DNA from: Sitta carolinensis
Taxonomy: Eukaryota > Chordata > Aves > Passeriformes > Sittidae
Length of the DNA stretch: 64,000 nucleotides
Assembly (NCBI GenBank): GCA_032173965.1
Contig: JAVUNC010000006.1
Location: forward strand, 17,209,528 to 17,273,527
Direction: 5' to 3'
Shown: positions 11,001-24,397 of the stretch, in pieces
How positions within the stretch are numbered: position 1 is the stretch's first letter
Layout: each line of letters opens with the position of its first letter
The notes under the pieces: generated by a model
Told to the model about the DNA's origin: nothing
What the model saw: only the letters and a program-made list of their open reading frames with translations
Databases searched by the model: none
Translations under genes and position numbers: made by a program

Positions 11001-14000
11001 TATTTGTGAGAGTAAACCGCCAAGGGTATGCTCGTTCACATAAGCAAGCACGATTTTGAAAGAGAAAACCTTGTCTCAGGTGGGTGAAGCAGCACATATT
11101 TGCACATGCTTGGATTCTCTGAAAAGAGAACTCCACTTCCTCCTATCACATTTGGACACACTTTCACAGGTTTTACCACTATGCAAGAAGTTTTAAATAA
11201 TGTTTTATTCAGTGAAACATCTGAGGATAAATGGGGAGTAATATGTCAAGGTGTTTGCCTCTTGGTTGGAGTATCTACTTCAACCATTTCATTTGGTGGG
11301 CCCAAAGTTCTGTTCTATACTTTGCAGACTTCTCAAATTTCATGGTGTTTGAGTAAAGAAGAACTGCAATATTAATTGAAATATTCACTTTGGATAAATG
11401 TTTGAACTAGTCTTCAAGATATTGTTTTTTGAAAGTTAAGTGGACAGAATTTTTAAAATAGTTGTACTGCCATCAGAACTCCTTTCTCCTGTACAAGGAC
11501 CTTCTATTATTATTGAGTAATGATGTATATAGCATAATACATTAATGTTGCTTTAATGTGTTCAATAGCAGAGAAGAATGTAGTAATTAGGCACAAAGGG
11601 ATTCTTTCTGCTATGATTTGATGAGGTGGTCAATTACCTGTGCTGTACAACAGCGAGTGGTACAATTGGTATAACTTAATAAGTACATTGACAAAAAGGG
11701 CCACTGTGATGTACATTAGTTGCACTTAAAAGGTACCTCTGAGTTATTACCAAAGTAATACCTCAAATATATATTAATTTAATTTGTTTAGAACAGTTTA
11801 CACTTTACACATCATTAAATCTTTTTCTATCACAGATTGTACTGTACATTAGGTAAATTATAAATGTCTAACCAAAAAGTGAACAGTTGACCATAATGGC
11901 CACTTAGAAAAGATAAAAGGTAACAATTTAACTAGAACTTGCCTTTAACTGAAGCTCTTAAACAGAGATTGATAGAAAACAGTTTTTGAGAAGAAATAAT
12001 GCATACTGATTTATATAAAATGCTGTTCACTGTATTTTCCTTTTTGTATTAAATTTAATGAATAGATACACCTTTTTATTTTGTGGTACCCTACCATTAA
12101 ATGATACCATAATTTTTTTTTTCTGCCTAAATAAATTCTAATTCTTGTCACCTACTATCTGTACAGGAAGATTTGAGACATTATTCCTAATTGAGATTTT
12201 TACTGAATATCTTTTAAAGATAAATTTGTTTTATTCTTTCACCCACTATTTAAAAGGATTTTTCACATTTTTATCTTCTAAAGGAATTGTCAATGAGAAA
12301 CTAAAACTGCATTGACTATACATTAAAATCACTTTAGTTTTTAAGCTGTCATGAACTGTTTCAAAAAATGCTAAGTTGCTATTGTTTAATGTCTGTCATT
12401 TTATAATGCTTTAGAAGTTATCTATCCTGTAAAATTATTAACTGATGCTAAAATTGCCTTGTAAGTATTAGGACAATAGCAATTTTGTAACAGCTGGGAC
12501 ACTGCCAATGTAAGATAAGTACATTTTGCTCTGTAGATTCATAAAGTGCTTTGAAATGGTTTGTAACTGATGGATGGATGCATTTTCTAAGTGTAGAAAG
12601 CAATATTTTGTAGAGGGAAATGGCTTGAAAGCTGACACACATGCATGCAAATGCCATTCTCTTCAGTAAGTAATTTGCTTTTTCTTTCAAAAGCATAAAT
12701 GGCATAGTTAGACACATTATTTTGTATATTGCACATAACAATACAAGATGCACAAAAACAGCAAGTACAAAACATTTCATATTGATAGAGGAACCCATGG
12801 CTGTAGTATATGATTAGCATAAATGTATACACACTGAAGAAATGCCTTCAGGATTAAAAAGTAACGCTGAAAACAGGAAAAGTTCTTCTAACTTCAAGAA
12901 ATGATAATATTTAGAATCTACATTTTATTTCTAGAGTTGTGCCTTTTAAAAATAGTTAAGATGCATAGAGCCTGAATCAGATCATATGCTGAGTATTGCA
13001 TCTGACCCCATGGCCCCATATCAAGCTTTCATTCTGAAGACAAAAATTTAAATTAATGCTCAAAGTGTTTGTATGTCAGTGACAAAACCATGGAGAATAT
13101 TACTCTGGAATATATGTAGGCATGGATATTCCTATGATTTAAGAACCTTTTAATACAAAATGATTTCTGATTTATATAATTGTATCATTTTTGTGGTTTA
13201 TATCGTTGTATTATTTAGATCATCTGCATCGTAAAACCCACACTAGCCACGAAAACTTCTGGCCAGCTTCTTTCACGTTAACCTGCTGCTTTAGGTCTTT
13301 GCTCTTGGAAATTTCCATGCCCACTCAGCTATCCAACGCTGATGAATCCCAGCCTCACTGAGCAACTGAGACTACTGATACAGCTAAGCTTATACTGAGT
13401 AAGCGATGTCTTATTCTGGAAAATGGTCCCCAATGAAATCTTTGGAATATCAACTTCAGCAGGTCTACTCAATATGATTAGTGTCAACATATGGCCTTTT
13501 TGTTTAAAGGAAGGAACATTTCCTTCATAGAATCTTGTTAAATGTCTCATTCTACAATTATTGTAATCATGACCTCTATTGTTCATCATTTCCACTAAAA
13601 TTTTTGCTTCTACATCAGCTTCTTTCTTAAGATATATATTCCCATTAGATACTAAACAGCCATTAATCTTAATGGAAGCTATGCTCAGAAATGGAGTGGG
13701 AAAGGTACCCAGGAGGTTTTGTCATATCTTTAAATTCAGTAACAAAAAAATTGATTTGAGTGAAATTCTGATAATGAATGCACATTGTTGAAGAATTAAA
13801 ATTTAAAATATATTTACATACCTCCTGGATTTATATTAAGAAGAATTGAAACAATACTTCTACTGGATTATGTGGCAGAATTCACGCTGATTTCAACCTA
13901 AGAGAAGCTGCTCATTTTTTTATACTGTAGGAAAGACTGGTAGTATTGAATAGCTCATAAGAACAGCTTATCTGACAATCTGGGTCTTAATATGCTTGAT

Positions 14001-17000
14001 CCTAGCTTCTGAACAGATGATATTATTTTGAGAAGTATACACTCTTTTTACAATATAAACCCATTTTATTTATTGTTTGTCCCACAACTTTATATTTAAA
14101 AATCAAAATTGGAACAGCAAAGTTTTTATTCGCCACATGGCTTTCACTCTTTTTCTGAACTTGATATCTGTAAAATGCATGAAAAAAAGCCTTGAATTTT
14201 TTTTTTTTCTTGGGAATAAGCTCTTTAAAAATATCCTGAAGATTGTTTATGTTTTTGAAGTATTTGATAATCTCTTTTTAGAATTAATTGTCAGGTTTTT
14301 TGACTGCAAAATTGTGGCAACATTATAACACAATGACTGGTATGAAGAATGAACACACAATCAAAATAAAATATCAGTCCTGATTATTGTTGTTCTTCAG
14401 AAGACATAGTTATTCCTATGTGTATTAAAATAGAATAAACTTATTAATAATAGGAATATTTTATTTTCAATGGAAAATCCTGTTTGCAGTTCTTTAGAAG
14501 ATTATGTCATAATACCTATTTGTTTTTAAAAGGTCAGTTAGTAGTAGGGAATGTGAGAAAAAACATTTAATCAGAAACTGGCAAACAGTCAATAGAGTGG
14601 CAAGAATTTGATGGTAAACAATACTTCTCCATAAAATTGCCAGATTGAAAGGATCTGATGACTCCCACTTCTAGGAGCTACTTGGAAGAGTCACAAGTAT
14701 TTTTAAATGAATGTGTTTTTAGAAACAAGTTGCAATAAAGAATCACAAAAATCATTTTATGAGAGTAGGATAAGTGTTTATTTGTATTGTAGCTGCCCTA
14801 AGGAGAAATTTCAGCACATGGGGTATGTTTGTCACTTGACATTATGGTTATAACACATCAAAATCTTCTGCTATTTTGATAGTTGCTGTGACTGGAGCCC
14901 ACAGGTTGAAACTGAGCCTTGGAAGACATAATATTTTTAATCTATAATATATGCAACCTTTGAAACACCACCAGAGATAAGATGAAAATACAACTGATTT
15001 AATAAATCAAGAAACTTAAGAAAAGTATTATATTTGCAATACAACTGTATTACAGCTGGAGTAATGTTATAGTTTTCCTCAAAGCAGTATTGAAATAAAA
15101 TGATCTATGGTTTTGCTTTACAACAAAATAGGCAATATTTTTTAAAAGAAAATTAAAATGCTGTGCTTCTGGGGGAAAATACGTGAGACAATTGAAAAGC
15201 TAAGGGACTGTAAATATTACTTTTAGCAGCTTCACTTTAAAGTTTCTTTCCTTTAAGTGAAAGTATAATTAATTACAAAGAAAATGAGAATAAAGTTCAT
15301 TATTATTTTTTCCATTTCTTGTATGTTTTCCTTAAATGGTGCACATAATTTCCCTGCATGTTTAATTCATTCTTTGTAAGAAAACACATAAACACAAACC
15401 CCTCCCTAAACCAGATAAGAAATTAAAGTATTTTAATTAAAGTCTTGATTTCCCCACTTTGTCATTCTTTTAGAAATTATGTGTGTGTGTGCCCAGCTCA
15501 CAACCTTGTGTCAGTCCTATTGCTAAGCAATGAACATAAAAAAGTTCTTTAGGAACCAACTGTTCTTAACGTTCTTCAAAAATTATGCTAAACCATTTGT
15601 GAAGAACATGAAATCAGATTATGTTTTATTTGAAGAAATAAGTAATACGAACAAATATTTTGAGTACTGTGCTTTCCCAGAGTGTGCATATTGACAGTGT
15701 TTAGTTACCATATGCAGTACAGCGCAGGAAAAGTACATCTTTGGTTTTAAGATGATGAAACTACTACTTAATTAAATAATGCTAATTAGAGGCAGAAAGT
15801 AGACATCACACTAGAGACAAAAGCAATTCTGTTGTCTCAGCTTTCCGACCAAAACCTCTGGAAATTCTTTTGCTTAATCTCATAAGCAGCTTGAAATATC
15901 TGTATACTGCAAAAGTCTTCAGAGTCCTAAATTGGGATTTTTTAGACAAGCCATAATGTTTGAATTAAAACTCCCTTTGTATCTTTTGGAAAAAAAAAAA
16001 AAAAAAGTGTCTTAATGGAAATAGTATAAATAACTGAGACTAACCATGCCTTAGGAAAAAAAATTGTTTATGAAAAAAATGCTTAGTGGGTGTTTGACCA
16101 TAATTTAGGTACTACTTTCAATTCTTAAGTTTGGCCTATTGTGAAGCAGATGGGATCATTTTCTTCTATAGAGTTTCTGCAACTCTATCTCACTCTTATT
16201 TTAGCACATAATTAGGTGTCAAGCATTCTGAGCAGGTTATACAGAAGAATATATACACTAGCAATTTGAATAGGTTTTATGTACTCTAGCTATCAAGACA
16301 CATTAACCTTTAATCATAACAAGGCCTGAAGTCACAAGAAACTTGGTGAGAGGTTCAAAACCCTTGCTTGCCACCTCATAAGTCCATCATTCCCCATTTG
16401 CTACTTTCAGGCTGTGACTCCATAGCCAGTACTATGAGACTGAGATGAAACCGTAAGATAGTTGTAAATAAATCATTACACCCAAAATGTTTTATTTTCA
16501 GAATGCAATGGTCCTGGCAACAAAAGGATTTACTTCCAATGAATCATTGGCAGGTACTTTCACATTTTTAAATTATAAAATATGTGAGATTCTGGCAGGT
16601 TCACTTACCTCCTCAAATTGTCTTTTATAAATTTTGCACATCTGTCATACTTTTTATCAGCTTCTCTTTTTAAAACCATTTTGCATTTATTAAAGAATTG
16701 AGTATGAGCATTTTCCAAATAGGTCAATGTCTAATGTCGTCATCTTTTTCACAAGACAGAGAAGCAGACAGAGGTTTAGAGCTGCTTATTTATGCACCAT
16801 CTGTAAAATGGTGAAACACTTTAGCTTCTATTCATTTATATATGCATTGACATAAATTAAGATTGAGATGGGTCTTATTCAGGATGAAATAAGACATCAG
16901 TGATATAGTTCTGCTATAGTCTGTGGTGGTATAATCTGGATATTTGAGGCAGTAGGAACCATTTACCTTTTGCAGTAAGACAGAAAGAGTTCAGAGGCTG

Positions 17001-17203
17001 CTTAGAGATTCCTCTAACTCAAAATAACATGCAGCCTGTGCTCTTTCATTGGCTCAGCCATCATCAGAGGAAATAGATCACCTGTGATTGCTTTCAGGAG
17101 ACTATGAACTTTATTGGATATAAAGACACAAAGCAGAACAATATATTGATTTCAAGGCTTTTCTGAGCTTGTCAGAATAATGTGGTTCCTCATACACAAA
17201 AAT
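8066..17203. other. 9-kb AT-rich stretch, no gene identified
   Basis: The whole stretch is AT-rich, with A and T runs (a 17-base A run at 15990-16006) and short AT-dinucleotide patches. The open frames (up to about 116 codons, for example 12448-12798 minus) have the Leu, Phe, Ile and Cys bias of chance frames and no pair of splice sites. No CR1, LTR or DNA-transposon end was recognised. It is best read as intron or intergenic DNA. Conserved regulatory elements cannot be seen without alignment. Confidence 0.45.
15231..15259. repeat. imperfect inverted repeat with one-base bulge
   Basis: TTCACTTTAAAG is followed eight bases later by CTTTAAGTGAA, its reverse complement but for one T. The stem is 11 pairs with a single bulge. 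It is AT-rich and probably a chance hairpin. Confidence 0.4.
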
Positions 17204-17293
17204 TTCCTTCCTGCCTGCCTTCCTGCCTTCCTTCCTGCCTGCCTGCCTGCCTTCCTGCCTGCCTGCCTCCCCGCCCCTTCCCTGCCTGCCTGC
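17204..17293. repeat. (CCTG)/(CCTT) tetranucleotide microsatellite
   Basis: About 90 bases of interspersed CCTG and CCTT units, ending in a degenerate CCCCGCCCCTTCCCTGCCTG section. The mixture of two unit types indicates an old array interrupted by C/T exchanges. Length polymorphism is likely. Confidence 0.9.
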
Positions 17294-20200
17294 GTGACTA
17301 AGGAATTCTCATCTCAGTAGCATTACAGCCACATGTAGGTAGAGTAAGTGAAAAATCCCACATATATAACCCCAAAGTTTTCAGTTTTATTGAATGGTAG
17401 GTACAGTAACTAGAGCATCCTCCTATCCATCTTATTAAGCCATTACCATTGTAAAAGCCATCAACAAATTAAAAATTTCTCCTTTCCATGCATCTCAGTC
17501 AGCATTGTAATAAAGTCTCATGGTCACAGATTCCATCAGTTATATACATTGAGCTAAATAGTTAATATTTACTGAATCCTTTCCTAATTATGCTACTGGA
17601 ACAAGTTGTTCCCCCACCACCCATGTATTTCCCTCCTACACACTACTTCCATTCAATTCCCCTGACAAAGTCTGATCAGATTGCATGTAGCCCTGTGCCT
17701 GATAATTTTTCTTAAGGTTTCTGCATCTGAAACATATACAGGTTTACAAGAAAGAAGACAAACTCTGAATCCCTAGAGTAATAAAAACTTCTGGACAGCT
17801 GTTCCCATAAGGAACAGAAATTGGTTCTCAGAAACATACAGTGATGGGGGCTCCACTTCCCTCTACATGTAAATGATGTATTGTATGTGATATTGTACAA
17901 TATTTATACATAAATATACATTTATTATGTATAACATATGTACCACACATATATGCTAATGTTTTTAAGTTCACTTAAAATGCTGAGGAACTTCAATCAT
18001 TTCTTGTTCTGCCAAAGTAAAGCTTAGGTTTCTCATGTGTATAGAGACGCTAATCTAAACTCTTTCTGGCCTGTTCAGAATCAAGAACAACTCATCCTTT
18101 AGAACTGCTCAATTTGGACAACATTCATAGGCTAGACAGCCTTTCAACTGCTCATCCTGCAGTGTACAACTGTTTTTTGATGTGTGTTAAGTTCATTTTT
18201 GCCTTGAGAACTGCCGTTTTGTTTTGTTTTATTTTCAGTTTTGCATCCCAAAAGGCGCAATAAGCAAGATACATTCAGTGTTATAATAATTGCCTACTGA
18301 AAGGATTTTTGTGCCATCAGAGCCATAGTTGGAACTTTATTTTGTGCAGAAAAACATCGATATAATCCTTTGATCTTGTGAAAAGTTATGGTAAGGGAGA
18401 GCAAGGTGGGAGGAGACTGCTTTATTCATGTGTTCTCAAATTTTGAATGGGAAACCACATGAGGAAAACAACCTCTAAGGCAATCCACTACAGTAGGTGA
18501 ACTTCAGAGCAGTTAAAAACTCAACCTTGTAAAAAGAACTAAGTTTTCAACATTATCTCTAATAGACATAGTGTTCTGCTATCACAATGCAGGCCAGACT
18601 AGGCCACCTAAGTTGGTATAAGAATCCAGGGAAGGAATAAAGTACCAGACATAGTGCAGCAGCAGGTGAGAGACCATTATAAAGCAATTTTCATGATATT
18701 TATTATAGATCTCTAAACTAAAAAAATCAGCAAAAGATAGAGAGAAGCTTTACAACAGGTTCTCTATTGTGAGTTATTGTGTTTTCAGCTTCAATGAACC
18801 TGATAATGAAGTCAGCTGAGCAGGAGCATAAAGGTCTCACACTGACAAGAAAAAGACATCCCCAAGAATAAGGCAACAGAAATGTCTTAACATTCACTAC
18901 AAGTAGAGTAATATAGACTAGATTGTTACTAGTGACACTGAAAAAATAATCAAGTAAGCAAAAACATTTTTATGCTCCAAATAAAGGTTCCTCGTGTATC
19001 TGAAAGGGAAAATAAATAGAGAATTTAAGTTTAGGGTTCTGAAAGGGTAATAGGGATTATCAGAAAGCAAATGCTTTGCTGAATAACATCATGCTGACAC
19101 AAAACCCAACAGAGACAAACAGTATTTTATCTGGTTCCAAACTGCATTAGCAACAACAGGGAGGAGAGGGAACAGCCTGGTTGTTACCACAGGGAGACTA
19201 GACTGAAAAATTTTTGTTGTCTTTGGCCATCATTAAAGGCATAATTTTCACACAGAAAAAGTCAACGTTTCATAAAGGTAAAAATATTCAAGCCTGTGGC
19301 ATGTGTCTGTGACCTACTTCAGAATCAGCGTCTCAAATGAGACTGGAGGACTTGGACCCTTGTGTCCAGCTAGGACTCTGAACTGTGTGAATTTGAAGCT
19401 GGACTTCAGCAGTGAACCTGAAGAATACTTAGTAAGGGATTTTGAAGCCTTGAAAATATTTTTTTTCTCTTTAATTGGAAGTACTTGTTACCCTGTGGCT
19501 TTCTGTCTACAGAAGAACAATGTGACAGTTTTAGAAAAAAATATAGTACACTTCCAACTCTCCTAGAACTTGTCGTAACCCCAAAATTAATCTTTATGAC
19601 ATGGCCATCCCATGCCCCAAAGGATCTAATTTAGATAAAAAACATAATATTTTTTCTCCTGAACTCCACCAATTATAGATCTAGCACATTATGTGTTGCA
19701 TATACACATATTATTTGAAATAATAGTCCAATCATTATGAGCATCTTTCTTAGGTTGGTAACATCTCTTTGTCAGGGACATAATCCATTTTCATGGCACA
19801 ATGACTCCAGGAAGCTTCTGATGGGCATTAATTTACCTGTGTAGTAGCTGAAAAATCATTTGCTTCTTTCAGCTGCATCATTCCTCTTTGCTGCATATAA
19901 TAAAGCTGTAGGACTTCTGCATTATCAACAGAGGCACATTTGCCTGCCCTTAGCTATTCTTAGAAGAGTGATACTCATGAGCCTTTTATGGTAGATACAA
20001 TACACACTAGAGCACAACTGCCACATGTAAGGGCACGCTCTGACCTCACCTCATAATAAAAGAATGAGTTGGGCATCTGGTAAAATGCCATCTTAGTTTT
20101 CCTAAAACACAGTGACGGACAATGCAAAGGATTTTCTGTAATAGTTTCATGGTTAAAGCTCCTACTCAGAAATGATCTGATAAAAGCAACCAGTCTTTCC

Positions 20201-22212
20201 CTCCAGACATGTATAAAGTGGTGCTAGGGCTATGATCTCCTTATGTCTTTATTTATGAACCTAGGCCACTGGAGTGGGATAAAGTGTGCCACTATAAGGC
20301 AAAGAAAAATTCACAATAATGGAAAAAACCAGGAGGAATGAATGTGGTTGCATGGTCCTGACTGGGTATATTGTGTTTCAATTCCTGAAGTCGAGTTTCT
20401 TATCTTTTCCTGAATGATATAATTAAAATGCAGGTGCTAGGTAAGGGTTATCAGACTTTGAGATTTGCCTTTCCAGGAAAATACCTACTGACCTAGTTAT
20501 AAACCCATGTTATTTATTGTGTCATTCCTTTTTCTACAGGTGAACCTCTGGTCCCAAGAATTTGCCATGCACCAGAAGAAGAAAGGTAGCTGAGCAAAGT
20601 CTCTTTATACATGGTACTGCTCTAGTTATTTGGCACTTGTATAAACACAGGCTGGGATCTGGCCTATTTCAAACGGCAAAGCATTGCACACATCCCAGTT
20701 CTATGAGTGGGCCAAGATGATAAACGTGAGTGAAAAGCATCCTTCTCACGTACTGAATTAGGTAAACTAAGCCTCAGAGAGGGTTAGAAGTTCAGGACAA
20801 CCTCATGTTGAAAATTTCGTGTTTGCTAGCCTTTTGTAATTCTCTGTAAAGCATGCAGACTTTAAGCTCACTCTTCTGAAAGATCTATTTTTTGGTTAAA
20901 ATGGAATTTAGAGATTAGATATTATAAATCGAATACTGCATTGTGCACACTTTTAAAATAAAATGTAGACCTTTTCTATCTCAAACAATATTTTAAACAC
21001 TTTAATTGCTTATTTTGTGTCATGTTAGGAATAATTACTTTCCTCAGTTTTAATTTACTTATCCTAACAGGTCTTTGAAACAGGATATAGCAGGCTATGT
21101 CTGAATTCTACCCTGGGATTGAATTTAGGCAGGATGACCACTTTTAATACAATGAAAAAATGCGAAGACAAGATAATGCTTCAAGCCACATGTGAAAAAC
21201 AGAGAAGCTATGTAATTTCAATTTTCAAGTCACTAAAATTTGTCTCTGACAATCCTAAATAAATAAAAATAAAAAGCAAATTATGTAATCAGGGAACTAG
21301 ATCCCCATTTAAACCTGATCACTAGAAAATTCTTTCAATATGATGAAAATGGTTATTTTTACCTCACTCCTGTGTTGGATATGGGTCACAATTTTATACT
21401 ATTTCAGAAGAACTTTTATATCTTTTAAAAATAAAAAAAAAATTGTTCTTAAGGAATGATGGATAATTAACACATTCTACCTGTATTGGACTATCCTACC
21501 AAGAAATACAGTCACTTCCCTAATTTTTGTTAACCTTTCTTTCATTAAATTCTCTCACATCTAAGGAGAAAACATTTTTATTCTGTTAATATTAGAAGTT
21601 TCATAGATATTTTTGATTTATAAAAATTCTCAAGGGATTTGATTTCAGTGCTGAGAAAATGCAGCAAAACTACTTCATAATTGGATATCTTTGAGTAGGA
21701 GTTCGAAATAGTAATTTATTTTTTATTTTAATTTTGTAAAATTTGTGCTTATCAGGCTAAACAAAAATTATATCTGTGAATCCCACACACTACTTTCACC
21801 AACCAAAAGGATGGATTCTTACTGTTTAACAGTCCATGCTGCCACATTCAAAAAGATAGGAACGATTTAAGCATATGCAAGCTTGAGAGTCTGCAAAGGA
21901 ACATAGCAGTATAATATAATAATAAAATAATTTTTAAATGGACTTTTTTAGCAAGACAGTCCACAGTGTAGTCTTTCTTGGTAATTCATTATAATTTACC
22001 AGAAGAGCACCTTAACCTAAGGTAAAAGCCTGACTTAGTTGGAGTCCGTAGCAAAACTCCCGCCTATTTCAGTGAGATAGACATAACATCCCTGGAGCAG
22101 TGTTCATTAAGTTATTTTTTAAAAGAATAATAAAGAATAATCATGGCTTTTTTTTTCCAGTGAAATTTACCCCCAGAAGGCAGTTAATTGCTTTCCTGAC
22201 TGGTGGAATTTT

Positions 22213-22252
22213 AAGTTTCAAGGCTGTATATCATAAAAAAAGCTTGAAACTT
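22213..22252. repeat. perfect 10-bp inverted repeat, 20-base loop
   Basis: AAGTTTCAAG at 22213-22222 is exactly complementary to CTTGAAACTT at 22243-22252. The loop carries an A run. No TIR element or gene explains it. Confidence 0.5.
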
Positions 22253-23526
22253 CAATGTGAAATAAGTGATTACATAGTTTGGCATAATTGCAATATGTCA
22301 CAAAAAGACAAGCTGTTAAAAACTGCATTAGAGCTGGCAAAGTGAACACCTCTGAAGTACAACCATCGTGGTGTCATGCTTGGAACAGCAACACATATGT
22401 TCCAGAACATAGATTGCATCAGAATAGAAGAGGAGTTTCTTTGTCAAAGAAAGATATCATCTGATATTCTACCTACACACAACAAAAATTGTCTTTGTTT
22501 ATTATTGATGATGGAATTTGTGTTAAGTACCTTCAGTACAGGAGAGTTCATGGTGACGATCTCACAAAAAAAGAGGAAACATACAATAGGAAGCAGTAAT
22601 AGTTTACCTGGGACTGATTTCAGACAATAACTGCTGTTACCACTGCTCTGTTTTGTAGTAGCAGCACTGTATATCCCTCTTATAAAAAACATTTTTTCAT
22701 TGGTACATCAGCCTGTAAGCCATATGGGAGTGATGAGTGCCATTGGGAAATGTTGCTTCCACTGGTGTCTCTCGAACTCCTTTTGCATTGTTACCTATAA
22801 TTATATAAAATTCCTTTGATTAAAAAATTAGCCTTAAAATTAATTGGTCTTTCTTGGAGTTATGACTTCACTAGCAACTCTCCTATAATATTTCTCATTC
22901 TCTCAGATAATTTTGAGAGTGAGCAGTTCTTAAACAAAGACTTGAGTGGGTTCTTTCTCACTATTGGTGCTTATCAGCTGACTCTCAGTGGTCATTCTCA
23001 ACCAAAGCTTTTTCAGGCAACATGTGTGTGGCAATTTCATGTCCTGTTCAGCTTTTGGGCTTCCAGAGGTATCTCAGGTGACATTTTCACCTTTCACATT
23101 TGTCTGAGGATAATGTCTAGATGTGTCTACAGAAAGTCACATCTAGAATGATGCAAAATAGACCTCTCATTTCCTTGCTAACCTTTTCCATCTATACTCT
23201 CACGAGTGTCTAGAAGCAACCCTACCACGCTCACTGAAGAAACCTGGTTATTAGCCAGCACTTTCAGACATGAATGTGCCAATTCTGGTTACTGTAAATA
23301 ACTCATAATTACTATAGCATTTCAGATAGCACACCATATTGGCTGACTTCTAAAACTGACTGGGAAACAGCACGACAGGAAGCAGTTGCAACATGCCTCA
23401 TACACCACAGCTCATCCGAAACAGACTTTGAGGATTTGCAAGGCTGGGCATTCAAAGGAGCTTAAGGCTTTTCATTCATCTGACCAGAACATAAAGGAAA
23501 GCGCTGTCTTCTCAGGAGTTTTTCCA

Positions 23527-23555
23527 AAACAAGTATGTATTTCCAATACTTGTTT
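23527..23555. repeat. perfect 10-bp inverted repeat, 9-base loop
   Basis: AAACAAGTAT at 23527-23536 pairs exactly with ATACTTGTTT at 23546-23555. It lies about 260 bases left of the LTR but outside its proposed boundary. A related unit, AACGAGTATTG, follows at 23561, so the motif has partly duplicated. Confidence 0.5.
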
Positions 23556-23815
23556 CCCAAAACGAGTATTGAGCCTGCAGAATTTAGACATCCAGTATAA
23601 AATCACACATTCTCTTAGGGTTATTACCTTGCTTTTTCTGTCCAAAATGCTTCAGGAGCAACATCAACCATAGAGGTGCCATCTAGGCCCGCAGAATCGT
23701 TTGTGACTTTCTTCTTAAGTTGATTTATTCTGTTTTTCTGTCTATTTAGCCATTTTCTGGTGAGTTCGCTTCTGTAAATTTGTCTCTTCTGGTTTTGAAA
23801 ACCACCTTTATTTTT

Positions 23816-24397
23816 TGTAGTAATGTGCTTTTTAAGTTTTTGGGATTTTTGTACTGTTATATGGTTTGTTCTATGTATCCCCTATGTTCCTCCCCTATTT
23901 GAATCACCCCCCGGTCTCTGTTACCTGTCAATATTGAGTGATGTAACCCCAGACCCTGCCTGTCATTCTGAGACCTCACCTCCAGTCTGGAAGGTTCTGA
24001 TAAGATCACAGAGTGATTGGATGGAATTCCCGCTTTCCCCCCACTGTATCCGGGTTCGTTCCCCTCCATGTCACTCAGTTCCAGAGCCGTCCCCCGCTTG
24101 TCCCTAGCTGGTCCCAGGTCAGACCCTACCCCGAGTTCCCCCCCCTTTATCAGCTGCTGTGCTCAGGGGCGCAGTGGGGCTTTGCCTGGGCTGTCACCGG
24201 GCACTGGGGTCCGCGCTGCGGGACGAATGAAATCCCTGATGGAAGGGCAAGCGGAGTGTCCCTGTTTCTGTGCTGTCCTGGGCGCTCGCTGCCCGCAGCC
24301 CAGCCGAGCCCCGCGGGTTGGACAGAGTGCGTGTGGCTGCGGAGCCGCGCCCGCGCTGCTGCGGGGCCGGGGCGCGGCAGGCGCACACACCGCCACA
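23816..24397 (+). mobile_element. probable solo LTR of an endogenous retrovirus
   Basis: The 582-base segment starts TGTAGTAATG and ends CGCCACA, so it has the TG...CA ends of retroviral LTRs. The flanks are ATTTTT on the left (23810-23815) and GTTTTT on the right (24398-24403), a 5/6 match consistent with a worn 6-bp target-site duplication. The first half is AT-rich. The second half is very GC- and CpG-rich (about 24170-24390), as in the R/U5 part of several bird LTRs. A TTTATCAG box at about 24146 could be the TATA-like element, which would make the plus strand the sense strand. No gag, pol or env remnants are recognised beside it, so it is probably the product of LTR-LTR recombination. 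Long frames in the GC-rich half are artefacts of composition. The alternative is a CpG-island promoter of a host gene; the defined ends argue against that. Confidence 0.6.

Larger units (their letters stand above)
17294..23815. other. AT-rich DNA, no gene identified
   Basis: No known repeat family or gene was recognised. Between 22.1 and 23.7 kb four plus-strand open frames of 81 to 111 codons follow one another (22100-22345, 22376-22630, 22816-23151, 23386-23673), separated by stops and frame changes. Their products match no family I know. They could be relics of a decayed element, but I see no diagnostic motif. The stretch abuts the LTR at 23816. Confidence 0.4.
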
